In this document: piece after piece, positions 12,333 to 23,968 of the stretch
How the letters are laid out: each line of letters starts with the position of its first letter
Position numbering within the stretch: position 1 is the first letter of the stretch
DNA from: Acanthochlamys bracteata
Taxonomy: Eukaryota > Streptophyta > Magnoliopsida > Pandanales > Velloziaceae
Direction: 5' to 3'
Assembly: GCA_019914995.1 (NCBI GenBank)
Contig: CM034145.1
Location: 1,798,001 to 1,862,000, forward strand
DNA: 64,000 bases
Position numbers and translations under genes: made by a program
Notes under the pieces: generated by a model
What the model was told of the DNA's origin: nothing
Database searches by the model: none
Seen by the model: the letters and a program-made list of their open reading frames with translations, nothing else

Positions 12333-12579
12333 TAAGGGTCCTGCATGCATGCATTCTCGATTAATAATAACACAAACTATATATAGATGGATATATTACA
12401 TAGATAAGTGGTTCCATCATACAGAGAGATTCACAACACAACATAATTGGACAAACCAATTATGCATGTACACACTATTGCAATACATATATAGGCTAGC
12501 AGCTTGTACGTACGTGCAACGCTCATAACGTGCTTATTGAACTATACATCATGAATTCGTACGTACTTTACGATAATGC

Positions 12580-13104
12580 CTACCATATGATGATTCCCAG
12601 GGCCTCTAACAAATCCTCTGCGCGTCCAACAAACCCACGGATCTTTTTTTCCACGGTCGGAAGATTGAAACGTACACCGGTTTCCTGACCGTACGGCCCG
12701 GATGTTCTGGAGTTGGTGTGGATAGTAAGTGAACTTATCACAACGTCGTTTGAGACCTCACCAAGCGTACCATTGATAGATGTAATAAACTCTTCGCGAC
12801 CGAATGTCACCTTCAACAAAATATATAATCAGCGGTGTGTTGGAAACTACACGGTCAGAGAGTATGTATATATGTATATAGGGATGTAAATTGGCCGTAC
12901 CTTGTGAGGGGTACCATCATGTTTGCCAAACAGATGATGCTTAGTTGTACCGTGCTCGACGTACTCGAAATTGATCCCAGCAATACCTTGTGCTTTGCTG
13001 TAGATAGTAATCGACTTGAGGGTGTCGATACCTTTAAATTCGTCGTGCCTAGCGTGAAGCCCAGCACCGGAAGGTCCCGACAAGTACTCTGTCCTATTCG
13101 CCAT
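12580..13104 (-). CDS. Jacalin-related lectin (mannose-type), two exons
   Basis: Exon 1 is 13104-12901 and exon 2 is 12810-12580, joined at GT-AG borders (CACAAG|gtacgg, gttgaag|GTGACA) to give about 144 residues, one jacalin domain. Recognisable blocks are IDTLKSITIYSKAQGIAGINFEY, GREEFITSINGT, VVISSLTIHTN, RTSGPYG and IRGFVGRAEDLLEALGI. The GRAED segment keeps the GxxxD sugar-binding pattern of mannose-binding jacalin lectins. There is no signal peptide, so a cytosolic or nuclear protein is expected. Unusual points are a weak N-terminal loop (SGPSGAG instead of the normal Gly-rich GxWGGxGG) and a C-terminus ending in IIIW. Many relatives are stress- or defence-induced, but that is family knowledge. 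The frame has no breaks, so it may be functional. Confidence 0.82.
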
Positions 13105-13190
13105 TAATTTGGTCGTACCAAATCTTAATTTCTTGTCGATCTATGATTCAATGCTTGAGTTGAGGAGCAAGCCGTGGCTATGGCGCTTGA

Positions 13191-13197
13191 ATTTATA
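13191..13197 (-). promoter_or_regulatory. Probable TATA box of the lectin gene
   Basis: On the minus strand this reads TATAAAT within gtgtataaattcaag, about 87 bp upstream of the lectin ATG. That allows a 5' leader of roughly 55-60 bases, a normal plant spacing. No other TATA-like site lies closer. Confidence 0.5.
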
Positions 13198-13420
13198 CAC
13201 ATCAAGATTGGAGCCACCTCGCTAGTGCCGAGGGTTTCTACGTCTATACTTCATTCAAATGATAACACTCCGAAAATAACAGATGAATATTTTGAAACCA
13301 AACTAACTTCACGTTCTGAAAGTAAAAACATTTTGGTCATCGTTAGATAAAGATAATTAACAAGACCTAATTTAGCTTAAATGTCTAGAGGACATGTATG
13401 CTATCTAATTAACAAAATAC

Positions 13421-13759
13421 TCAACTTATATTTAAAATTAAGAAAAGAAATGGTCATTACAATTTATAACTAAAATTTTAAATATGTACTAAATTGAAGT
13501 CATATATTTTTTACGCTCAATCACGCTCTTAATTGGACAACATTGAATTTTGTTGTTAGAGTAAAATCCATTGTGATATTGTCCATGTATACTCATATTA
13601 AAAAAACAAAAAATGAAAAAATATATCCGAACTTAATATCTTCAAACATATGTAATTAGAGAATTACTATGTGCTTCTAAAATAAATATAAAATATATAA
13701 GTTTTTTGAAACGATATTATGGATACCTGAACAAAGAAATAAAAGCTACCTTCATTAAT

Positions 13760-13805
<46 letters not shown>

Positions 13806-14592
13806 CCCCGATCGTTTTATTTCATTTTTCGACGTTACTATCACTAGCAACGCAGCATATTCTCTAAAGATTGTCAAATAACTTGTAAAATTTAAAGGCA
13901 AAATAATAGCTGACCTTATGCAATTAAGCATAAAGCCTATAAATGAAGCATGCAGTGTGAATTTCTACTAAAAAAGCAGGGAAGTACATTCGACAAGGTT
14001 AGAAGTATATTCAATTGATATTTAAAAGAAAAGAAATGGTCATTATAATTAAGTTTATGTATCTACAAAATTGAAGTCATATAGTTTTTACTTTCAATCA
14101 AGCTCAGAATTAGATAAGATAAACACGTAAACTACACTTAATTGGAGAACATTGAACTTTGTTATTAGAGTTAAATCCATTGTGATATTGTCCGTGTCAA
14201 CTCATATTAAAAAAAATTAAAAATTAAAAACATATCCTCTTAAAACATATGGAATTAGAGAAACACTATGTGCTTTTAAAATAACTATAGAATATATAAG
14301 GTTTTTTAAAACAATATTATGTACACCCGATCAAAGAAATAAGAGCTACCTTCATTAATCTTTCTATATATATCTTAACCTGATCGATTTCATTTTATTT
14401 TTCGACGTTATTATCACTAGCAGCGCAGCATATTCTCCAAAGGTTGTCAAATAACTTGTAAAAATTAAAGGCAAAAGAATAATTGAACTTATGCAATTAA
14501 GCAAAGAGCCTATAAATGCAGCATGCAGGTTGCGTTTCTACTAAAAAAATTGAAGCAGGGAAGTACATTCATAAGGTTAGAAGTATATGCTA
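13421..14592. repeat. Tandem duplication of a ~0.58-kb non-coding unit
   Basis: Unit 1 is about 13421-14008 and unit 2 about 14009-14592. They match along their length with small differences (shared landmarks: gaaatggtcatta, attgtgatattgtcc, taccttcattaatctt, tcaaataacttgtaaaa, gcctataaatg). Unit 1 carries a (TA)n tract of about 40 bp at 13763-13803 where unit 2 has only ctatatatatc. No protein frame is shared. Both units end with a TATA-like gcctataaatg followed by a CATGCA motif, so they may be duplicated promoter pieces upstream of the lectin, but that is a guess. Confidence 0.8.
13763..13803. repeat. (TA)n microsatellite without an element in it
   Basis: About 40 bp of TA repeats in unit 1 of the tandem duplication. 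It is the longest TA tract in the window not bordered by a transposon, and is thus a useful empty-site comparison for the TA-bordered elements to the right. Confidence 0.9.
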
Positions 14593-14640
14593 TCGAAGAC
14601 CCTCATTTTGCGGCTACAGAGACAGGGCAAAGTAGATACT

Positions 14641-14892
14641 AATCATCTATGCGGAGACTTCACCATGAAAATGTACTAATAAACATCAACTATCAATTTA
14701 TACTAATCTTCTATGCGGAGACTTCACCATGAAAATGTACTAATAAACATCAACTATCAATTTATACTAATCATCTATGCGGAGACTTCACCATGAAAAT
14801 GTACTAATAAACATCAACTATCAATTTATACTAATCTTCTATGCGGAGACTTCACCATGAAAATGTACTAATAAACATCAACTATCAATTTA
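14641..14892. repeat. Tandem repeat, four 64-bp units
   Basis: Units start at about 14641, 14705, 14769 and 14833 and are nearly identical (landmarks ctatgcggagacttcacc and aaacatcaactatcaattta). Units 1 and 3 read aatcatct and units 2 and 4 read aatcttct, so the array probably arose by duplicating a 128-bp dimer. No coding or known regulatory role is seen. Confidence 0.92.
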
Positions 14893-15113
14893 AAAGCCAC
14901 CAAGTTTGTTCACAATAACAGTGATGGAAATTATAATAATGGAAGATACATATCAGTGATTAAGATAATTTCAATAAATATATTCGCTATTCAGCTTACT
15001 ATAATTAAGTACATCTAATCTATTAAACTTCTAATAAAAACATTTAATCCCAGTGTTCGTAAGGAGGAACAGGTCATGCACGCGCCTAGACTCTAGAAAA
15101 CAACGTGAAACAT

Positions 15114-15230
15114 GCATGTATATACACATACATGTATCATATATAAATACATACATATACACATATGTATATATATACATATATGTATCATATATAAATA
15201 CATACATATACATATATGATCAAGTGTTAC
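15114..15230. repeat. Low-complexity TA/CA-rich palindromic tract
   Basis: Alternating purine-pyrimidine sequence (tatacacatacatg, catatataaatacatacatata) with a duplicated ~45-bp phrase. It borders the left end of the transposon chain. Confidence 0.7.
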
Positions 15231-15242
15231 AACATATATATT

Positions 15243-15440
15243 TTTAAATTTTTTTACTTTTTATCATCTTGATCAAGTGATTGGATGGAGGTGAATTCAT
15301 GATCCGATTGAGCTAAAATTTTATGGGTAAGTTTTTAACTCATAATTCTTCATATTCAACAGTGAAGATTGCATTTGAAAGTCATCCTGACCATAAACGT
15401 CGACAGAGTGTCCGAAAATACCCTTAATAAGGGAGTGTCC

Positions 15441-15443
<3 letters not shown>
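15243..15443. mobile_element. Solo arm of a snapback MITE, related to MITE I and E
   Basis: It matches the centre and right arm of the complete snapback element at 57619-57983 (tcatcttgatcaagtgat, aactcataattctt, agtgaagatt) and ends at a (TA)n tract. The left arm is missing. Confidence 0.65.
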
Positions 15444-15477
<34 letters not shown>

Positions 15478-15479
<2 letters not shown>

Positions 15480-16980
15480 ATAGGATGTATACACTCCCCC
15501 AACTGTAGATACTCTTACACTCCCATCTCTGATCGAACGGTTAAGATTTTATCCCGCTTGATGAGCGGCGGTGATCAACGCAAGCGATCGCGCGTTTCAC
15601 CCGATCACACTCCCCCGCTCAGCTCACTCGTTCTCATTTCTCTCTTCGAAATCTCTCTCCCGAGCTCCAATCTCTCTCTCCCGAACTGCTCTCGTCGTCG
15701 TCTCGAAATCTCTCTCCCTATCTCCGAGCAGATTTCTTTATCCCTGCAGACGAAGAAATCAATCCCGGCCTCGACGACGACGCCGACATCTGATCTCCCC
15801 CCTCTTCGATTTCTTTCATGAATTTGCTTAAACTTCCCTCAAATTCTTGATCTGTTTTCGGATTTTCGTTTAATCTTTTCTTTCTTGAATTTTTGCGATG
15901 ATTTTATTTTTGTTGATTCGGTTGATTTCACTGAAATTATTTTTGGTTGATTTTGTTGAAATCGAGATTTAATTTTTTAGTGACGACAGTAATTACATTG
16001 TTTAGGATTTCTATCTTGCGAAGATTGAATTTTTTTTTTAGCTTAGTTCTTCTGGTTCTCCAAAATTTTCTAGTCCTCTATAGAGATTTCTGTTATATTT
16101 TCTATTGTGCTTTCTGCTTTAAAGTTGGTGGCTCAGTTAGGGACAAAGAGGCAGCTGTGGAAGGAAAATATAACTGCTTCACTAGGGCCTTCCAGAATTC
16201 TGACAATATTTTTTGTTTCATCAAATCTTCACAGGAATAAGATTTGTGATGATGATGTTGTTAGAGTTCTTGAAAGGCCGTCGTCTGGTAGTTACAGTTT
16301 TTGTTGGTTGATTCTCTAAATTTTTCGTCTGTGTAGCTTAGATTATTTTTGCTATTTGTCTCTCAATTCTATCTTACGGAACTCTAATGCAAGTGAAATA
16401 AGAAGAAAAAAAAATGCTCGGATAGTATTTCTTTGTGACTGGTAGCCGAAAGAAATGTTCTTAATTCGATTTTTTTTTTATTTTATGTTGTATTGATTGA
16501 TTTGTTCTATTTGGTTTTAATTATGTAGTAACGAAATTGGAACACCACTGGTAATGGAAAGACTTGTTGATGGAATGTGCTTGATGAGTGCTGGATGCTA
16601 AAGGATATTGTTTTGTTTGCAACGGTGCAGCATTATCGGCATATGGATAGACCTAGCAGGTTATCTGGATGTTCATTACTGCAAAAATGCAATGTTATTT
16701 GGATGTTGTTTGAAGAATGCGGTGTTGTGGTTGGTTGGACAGAACCAGCAATTTGATCTTGTCTGACTGTGTACAATGACGAGTTATGATTGTATTAAAG
16801 TATGGAAATCTTTATGTAAATTATGGAATGATATTTTGAGTGTTGTGTAATTTGAAAATGTATTCGTTAAAATTTGTATGAAATGTTATCAGTTTTTTTA
16901 CTAGATCAATCCAGCTTTTTCTCAATGAAAAGTTATTTGAGCAATGCTATCATTTATTCTCAATGGCTGATGAATGATTA
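15478..16980 (+). repeat. Left TIR of MULE A
   Basis: Inverted partner of 20225-21524. The outer ~840 bp match closely. The inner part (from ~16320) is interrupted by non-matching stretches and includes repeated aatgttatca phrases at 16880-17030. Confidence 0.8.
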
Positions 16981-17364
16981 ATTAAAATGTTATCATTTCT
17001 CAATCTAGAATTGCTTCGAAAATGTTATCAAGTTTTACTTATATTTGTGTAATCAAAATTTATAAAAAATGGTTTATCTTTTAAATTTTAGGTAATCTAA
17101 TTAAATATAATAATCTTATTTAGATACTTTTGCTGTGACGTGCTCCATACTCCCTCTCTCGGTAACTTTCATGCTTCCCGCCCATACATCATTCTTCCCG
17201 CCATTTTTTTTCTTTTTTCTTTCTTTCTGTCTATCTGATAAGCAGTTGCACAACCAAACTCTTTACTATAATTCTCTTTTTGTCAGACACAGCAAAGAAA
17301 TTTTATTTCATTACAACAAAGCAAACTCTATGTTTTCAGAATTACAAAGCTCTTTGTTCTTTCC

Positions 17365-19834
17365 ATGGCCCATTCCACCGATATTGCATATGAAACAGAT
17401 AAAGCTAGCTGTTTTGTTTCAACTCCAGACATTACAATAAAGAAAGAAAAATCGCCTTTTTTAGGGATGATTTTTCCAAGTCTTCAAGCTTTAAAACAAA
17501 TGTATATATATTATGAAAAAACAAAAGGGTTTAGTGCCGTTATCTGAAGTACACAAAAAGAAAATTCAAATTTCGACGAAGTCACTAGTTGTCTAATGAC
17601 TTGTGACCGATTTGGAAATTATAAAAACTATAACAAGAACAAAACAGATGATGGGCCAGATGCATCAGCAAAACAGAAGAGAAAAGGAAATACAATAAAA
17701 TGTGGATGTCTGGCAAAAATAAGGTGGCAAAAGAAACTATTACTGGATTGTGGAAGGTGACGCAGTATACTGAGAGTCCTAATCACAATCTAGTTAGTCC
17801 ATCGAAGAGGATGCGTATGTCTGTTTGTAGATATATGCCAACTGCGGTTAATATATTAATTGACTTCTTTCGTGATAAAGGCATTCCAGTGAGTAAAGTT
17901 GCGGATATATTCGACGGACCACAGAATGGCCTCGATAATAGAGATTGTTGGAATCACTTAGAACCATTTAAGGAGTATAAAAAACCTATTAGAAGAGATG
18001 CCACTGCAGCACTAGATTTTTTTAAAAAAAAGATATAAAAGATCCACATTTTTTTTATGCAATCCAAATGGATAGCGAAGCAAGGGCAATAAATTTTTTC
18101 TGGATAGATGGCCGATCTCGTCTACAATTTTAGTATTTTGGTGATGTGCTATTTTTTGACACAACATATCGTAAGAATGTATATAAAATGCCATTTGTAC
18201 CATTTACTGGAGTTAACCACCATCTGCAATCAATTCAGTTTGGATGTGCATTACTTTTGGATGAGACTGAAAAGTTTTTTCAGTGGCTTTTTCAGACATG
18301 GCTTGCAGCTATAAACGGACGTGCTCCATCTTCTATAATCATAGATCAAGATAATGCTATGACTGCAGCAGTTGAAAAAGTATTTCCAAACACTCGACAT
18401 CGGTTTTGTTTATGATATGTGTTGAAAAAATTTCCTGAAAAGCTACCGCACATTTATTTCAAAAAGTCAAAGTTAAAAAAAGATATCAAAATGTGTATTC
18501 GGAAAAGTTATACTCTTAGTTCTTTTGAAATGAGATGGGAGGAATTGGTATGTACTATAACTTGCAAGAGAAGAAATGACTCTAAGGAATGTATGAAACT
18601 AGAAAAATATGGGTTCCTGTTTATCACTTAAACACCTTCTATACTGGCATGAACACTACAGGGCGATCTGAAGGTATGAATTCTGTTTATAGTAATTTTT
18701 TTCACTCAACTACAACTCTAAGAGAGTTTGTTTTGAAAAACGAGAAGTGTTTGGCTAAAATTGTTGAGAAAGAAAAGAAAAAGGATTATATTAGTGAGCA
18801 TTTTAATCGCATTGTCGATAGTTATGATTTTCTTTTGAAGAGTGCAGTTAATGTGTATACGAGAAATGTGTATGCTAAGTTTAAAAAAGAATTTGATAAA
18901 GCTCAAGCTGTATATGTCTTGTGTGAAGATGAAAAGGGAAGTGATGGCTACACAATTTATACTTATAAATCTCGAATGCTTGGTGATGAGCATTAGTGGA
19001 AGGTGACATTTAATCATGCCACAAAGCAAGGTTACTGTGAATGTAAAATGTTTGATTTTACAGGAATTCTTTATGGACACCTTATAAAGATTTTCCATTA
19101 TTGTGACATAGAGATACCGAATCACTTCATTCTTAAGAGACGGATGAAATGAGCTAATAAATATAGAGCTGAGTATGATGGTGGAGCAGTTCGTGGTCAT
19201 GAGAGTTCTGAACTATTGAGAACTACCCAACTCTTGAAGATCTCTAGTCAATTGTTCTATGAATTTGGTGAAGCAGATGATAGTTTCCAATTGATGTTGC
19301 AAACATTACAGGGATTATCATTACGGATTAAAGAAGTAAGAAAGGCTAAGGAAAGCTCACAAGTCAATTCATGCACTGCTAATGAGGGCTCACAAGTTTC
19401 AGTTGATGCATCATAAGTTCTACTATTGAATCCTAACATCTCACAGACTAAAGAAAGGAAAAAAGAAGGAAAAACTTATCGTGATACTAGTAGAATAAAA
19501 GGCGGTTTGGAGAAAACCGTTGCGAGAGCTAAAGTAAAAATATAGAGAAGATGTGTTTGTTGTAACAAAATTGGTGTTAAATACGACAAGCGAAATTGTC
19601 CTAAAAATCTAAATAAAAAGAAAAAAATAAGTAAGTATAATCATTACTTAGTTTTGATTCGCTATGCTAACTCTTGTTGGAATTCAAATTAAAATTGTTA
19701 TTTGCTAAATTTTTTACTTGGTAGTTATTGATAGAGATATTTATTAATTCATAGATGAAGATGATGCTGCTGTTGCTGATGATGATGAATCTATAAAGAC
19801 TGCTGAAGACATTAACACTGATGATGAAGTTTGA
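17365..19834 (+). pseudogene. FAR1/FRS-like MULE transposase A, decayed
   Basis: The order of remains is standard: FAR1 N-terminal region (PFLGMIFPSLQALKQMYIYY, 17365-17547), second half of the DNA-binding region (GLWKVTQYTESPNHNLV), linker (DGPQNGLDNRDCWNHL), MULE transposase core with [10 protein letters not shown] and IIIDQDNAM (18146-18415) which hold the first catalytic acidic residues, the segment YHLNTFYTGMNTTGRSEGMN, and a SWIM-like motif (CECKMFDF ... YGHL). The last cysteine of the SWIM motif is Tyr here. A Cys-rich knuckle (RRCVCCNKIGVKYDKRNC) and an acidic tail (DEDDAAVADDDES) follow, the tail after a short intron (~19632-19757, exact ends uncertain). At least two frameshifts and several stops interrupt it. 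Such proteins cut and join MULE ends; this one cannot be made. Confidence 0.85.
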
Positions 19835-20224
19835 ACAGAGGTTCCCTTTCACTGATAAGAAGACACTGATGATGACATTTGATTGTAATATTTTGTATGA
19901 GCTTATGATAGTGCCCAGTAAATTTTTGAAGTTTTTGAATGTAAAGATGGGTAAGAGTTGTGTTGTGTTTAGCAAATATATAAACAGCAGCAATGTTTAT
20001 GGATAAAACTCTCTATTCATGTTTTTTTCTTCAAAAATTTCAGTTGAGTTCATTTTGTATTCAAAACATTTTAGTTGGGTTCATTTAATTGCATTGATGT
20101 TATGATGCTGTTTCAAATCATAATATATATTTCCATTCACTCATTAATTTTCTTTATGGACAATATTGCTTATTTCTAGAGAGTTATACAACACCAGAAC
20201 TTGACAGAGAAGTGCTAACAGTTT

Positions 20225-21524
20225 ACATTCATCATACACTGAAAATAAGATGTAGCATTGTTCAAATCAGTTTCTATTGAGAAGAGCTAGATTGATCTAG
20301 TCAAAAATTGATAACATTCCATACGAAATTTTTATTGTACATTTTTAGATTACACAAACACTCAAAGATCATTCCAGAATTTACAAAAACATTTTCACAC
20401 ATCCATAACATCTTTTAACACTAGCACAACCTTTTCAGAAAATAAAACAATATGTTGATGTACACATCCAGATAACTGAAGCAATCTTCAAGTAGAGCAC
20501 AAAGACTTGCTGGTTCTATCTAGCCAATATTGCGTTGCATTCCTGCATGGATCCAGTACTCGTTGTATTCCTACAGTCCTGCTGACTACAACATCCATAA
20601 GTATAATATAACAACACAATCTGTTAATACATCAATACACCGATTTCAACAACATCAACGAAAATTCTAAATAGATCAACCATCGTGCAACAAGCTACCA
20701 GGTTCAAGAATCAACCAACAAAAATTGTAACTATCAGACGACGGCCTTCCAGAACTCTAACAACATCATCATCACAAATCTTATTCCTGCGAAGATTTGA
20801 TGAAACAAAAAATGTTGTCAGAGTTCTGGATGGCCCTCGTGAAGCAGTTATCTTTTCCTTCCACAGCTGCCTCTTTGTTCCTAACTGAGCCACCCAACTT
20901 TAAAGCAGAAAGTACAGCAGAAAGCATAACAGAAATCTCTATAGAGGACGAAAAAATTTTGGAGGACCGGAAGAACTAAGCTAAAAAAAAAATTCAATCT
21001 TCGCAAGATAGAAATCCTAAACAATGTAATTACTGTCGTTACTAAAAAATTAAATCCCAATTTCAACAAAATCAACCGAAAACAATTTTAGCGAAATCAA
21101 CCGAATCAACAAAAATAAAATCATCGCAAAAATTCAAGAAAGAAGAGATTAAACGAAAATCCGAAAACAGATCAAGAATTTGAGGGAAGTTTAAGCAAAT
21201 TCATGAAAGAAATCGAAGAGGGGGGAGATCAGATGTCGGCATCGTCGTCTAGGCCAGGATCGATTTCTTCGTCTGCAGGGACAAAAAAATATGCTCGGAT
21301 ATAGGGAGAGAGATTTCGAGGCGGCGACGAGAGTAGCTCGGGAGAGAGATTTCGAAGAGAGAAATGAGAACGAGTGAGCTGAGCGGGGGAGTGTGATCGG
21401 GTGAAACGTGCGATCGCTTGCGCTGATCACCGCCGCTCATCAAGCGGGATAAAATCTTAGCCGTTCGATCAGAGATGGGAGTTTAGGAGTGTTTACAATT
21501 GGGAGAGTGTATACATCCTTCCCC
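20225..21524 (-). repeat. Right TIR of MULE A
   Basis: Reverse-complement partner of 15478-16980. Closest similarity is 20700-21524. Confidence 0.8.
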
Positions 21525-21548
21525 ATATATATATATATATATATATAT
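21525..21548. repeat. (TA)n tract between MULE A and MITE B
   Basis: Uninterrupted AT dinucleotides, the only sequence between the two elements. Confidence 0.9.
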
Positions 21549-21924
21549 GATATAAACACTTTATGTGCTATATGCACTCCATCGATTTCTCCGGTCATAT
21601 TTGGCCGTAGAGACTTCCAAATCCGATCGTCACCGTTGAATAAGTAAAACTATGAGTTGTAAACATGCTTACAGAATTTGATTAAGATGAATCAAATAGT
21701 AAAAGTTGACAAAATATATAGTTTAGTTTTTGAGTCATCTTGATCAAGTGAACTAGATGAAGGTCGATTCGTAATCCGATTGAACTGAAATTTGATAACC
21801 ATATTTTTCAACTCATAGTTTTACATATTTAACGGTGAAGATCGGATTTGAAGGTCTCTCCGGCCAAATATGGCCGGAGAAATCAATGGAGTGCATATAG
21901 CAAATTTAGTGCCTATATCCTATC
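21549..21924. mobile_element. Snapback MITE B
   Basis: About 375 bp that reads almost the same on both strands: gctatatgcactccatcgatttctccgg... near the left end is mirrored by ccggagaaatcaatggagtgcatatagc near the right end. Subterminal phrases (actatgagttgtaaa / tttcaactcatagt) are also mirrored. The outer right end reads ggatataggcacta on the minus strand, like the other members. It lies between (TA)n on the left and (CA)n(TA)n on the right. No coding capacity. Confidence 0.85.
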
Positions 21925-21928
21925 ATAT

Positions 21929-21960
<32 letters not shown>
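21925..21960. repeat. (CA)n(TA)n compound microsatellite between MITE B and element C
   Basis: About 22 bp of CA repeats followed by about 10 bp of TA repeats. Confidence 0.85.
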
Positions 21961-21961
<1 letters not shown>

Positions 21962-22858
21962 GGGAGGGATATAGGCACTCCCTCCCCTCTCGGGCACTCC
22001 GGCACTCCATCGTTTCAGGCCATCGGATCAAAATCTGACGGACACGATTAAAAGAGAGAGAACACGCTTAGAGAGGCTTACGGAAGGTTAGTTTGGTAAT
22101 TTCATTCGACATTTCTTTCCTTCGCAGTTTCTCTCTCTCTCTCGTTCTTTTCGTTTCTTCTTCCTCGCAGCTGCGCCTCTGCTAATTTCTCCCCACGGCC
22201 CTGCTCTCGCTCACCTCCTCCTACCTTCAATTCATTCAGATCGTTGCCGCCGCTCCGACAATCGAATCTGCGATCGCGGCTGTGAACCCTAACATTGCCG
22301 CTGCCGATCTCGTTCCTTCGTCCTTCTTTCTTTTTCTTTTTTCTTTCTCTCTTTTTGAATAAATTTAGTTGTCATAGTTTTGCTTAATAATCCCTAAAGA
22401 TTTGATCTTACTCACTGTTATGACTGCTTGAATTAGCAGAGAAGATAAAAACTGGTTTCTCATTTAGTCGTGTTTTCGTGAAGGTGAATAGCCAGAACCA
22501 GAAGTTTTTTTTCTCATGTTTAGCTTATAATGTTTATTGTTGTTTCTCCACTAGAGAAGCTTGTTGATGTTTCTCAAGGATCATCCCTGAAAGGAAGATT
22601 TGTTTGATGGTGAGTATGTGCAAAAAACAACTAGGAAGCACTTTGTTGATGCTTCCTGAATTGTTCTGAATTTCTATTTGTCTATACGCATGGCTTACTT
22701 TGTAACAGGAGTTTCTGCTAATATTCATTAATATTGGTGTAGGAATTAATGTGCATTTTTATTGTGCTGTAGAGAATGAACGAGCATTTGATCTCCTTTA
22801 CCTCATAGTTTTAACCTTTGCGTTACCATTTTCTGTGCCAGATAAAAAACAACAAACT

Positions 22859-23194
22859 ATGACCTCAAGGAAAGAACCAACTGGTGGTCGTTCACCGCAT
22901 GCAGAGAGACTAAGGCCTCGTGATAGTGCAAGAGATGTCCGAGCAGACAAGCATAGGACTATGTCTAGGAGGAGGAGCTCATCTGGATCACGTTCAAGAT
23001 CGAGATCAATGTCAAGATCATCACCTAATTTGCCATCTCAAAGCCCACAAGCAAAGAGAAATCAAGGTCTCCATCCAACAGAAGAAATCAAGGCTATTTT
23101 TTATGTCAAGTTTCAAGTGAGAAAGTGTTTGGCAAAAAATTTACAGAAAATTTTCCTAATTTTTTCACTTCATGTTTATGGTGCATTCATTTGA
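22859..23194 (+). pseudogene. Captured Arg/Ser-rich (SR-like) gene fragment inside element C
   Basis: From the ATG at 22859 the frame reads about 111 residues to 23194. The first ~75 residues look like real host coding sequence: MTSRKEPTGGRSPHAERLRP, then RRRSSSGSRSRSRSMSRSS with RS dipeptides typical of splicing-related SR proteins or nuclear RS-domain proteins, then SPQAKRNQGLHPTEEIKA. After about 23100 the frame loses this character. No RNA-recognition motif is present, so it is only a piece of a gene. It begins just inside the left TIR, which could act as its promoter. The source gene cannot be named from this much sequence. Confidence 0.6.
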
Positions 23195-23878
23195 ACTTTG
23201 AGTAACTGAGCTATCAATGTTATCAATGTATAGTAAAAATGTTTACCGGCAATGCATTCACTTAAAGTTAAGAGTAATTATGTTGTCAATATATAGTGAA
23301 AATTATCATGTTTATCGGAATCAATGCTATCAATGTACAATGACAATGTTATCATGTTTATTGGGATTCAATGTAATCAAATGTATAATGGAAATGCTTT
23401 TCAGCTGATACATTCCAGAAAATTCTATCAAGATTCAGTGGTTGCTAGATTATAGTTGAACAATGCTATCAGACATTCACTAGTTCCCCACTTCTCTTTT
23501 AACAGCTCATATAACTTCCAAAACATGCATAAAACTGAGAAACATCTACAAGCATCATTTGCTACGGGAAAGGTTCAAACAAAACTTCAATGTATTGAGC
23601 CTAACAGGAAAAGATCATGATTTAGAAGGATAATCTAGTTGTGTTCAAAATGCTGAGTACATCATGAACCAATAACTGCTGAGTACATCATGAAACAACA
23701 AATTATGATCTGCACTAGAGCAACATTGCATCTATTGTGACACAGAAACTAAGCATTCCAAACTGGAACCTCCTGCATCACACTAGCATGGTCTGAGCAG
23801 CCTACCCAAATTCCATCTCAATGCCTTAAATAACAGTAAAATTTTGGAAGCCCTCTACTTCATTCTACAACTATAGAT

Positions 23879-23968
23879 TCATCTTCCTCGTCTATGTAGA
23901 AGCCTGTACAATGGCATGTCTTCTAAACGCTGAATATCATCTAGCATGAGCTCCCTCTCCAGCTGCCG
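23879..23968 (-). pseudogene. Possible second captured exon inside element C
   Basis: On the minus strand an AG acceptor (catgacatag) is followed by a 29-residue frame ending in a stop: RQLERELMLDDIQRLEDMPL then YRLLHRRGR. It has the balanced charge pattern of a genuine C-terminal exon rather than random AT-rich DNA. Family unknown. It could come from the same source gene as the RS fragment only if the capture was rearranged, because the strands are opposite. Confidence 0.35.

Larger units (their letters stand above)
15478..21524 (+). mobile_element. MULE A: Mutator-like element with long TIRs and FAR1-like transposase
   Basis: A 6.05-kb element bounded by (TA)n on both sides (15443-15477 and 21525-21548). 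Its terminal inverted repeats match from aggatgtatacactccc inwards through a GC-rich segment (about 15530-15830; mirrored at 21180-21470) for well over 800 bp, with weaker similarity to ~16980 and ~20225. The interior holds a plus-strand FAR1/FRS-like transposase with stops and frameshifts. Long TIRs plus this transposase place it among Mutator-like elements. A usual 9-bp target duplication cannot be told apart from the flanking TA repeat. Non-autonomous as it stands. Confidence 0.85.

Noticed and set aside
14641-14892. CRISPR-like array
   Set aside because: The units are contiguous without unique spacers and the DNA is plant nuclear; it is a simple tandem repeat.
15369-15821. 150-codon frame with Ser/Arg-rich end at the left of MULE A
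   Set aside because: It lies over a (TA)n tract and the TIR; the same sequence occurs inverted at the right TIR (21191-21443), so it is non-coding repeat.
22859-23194. Intact SR splicing factor gene
   Set aside because: No RNA-recognition motif, short length and position between MULE TIRs show a captured fragment.
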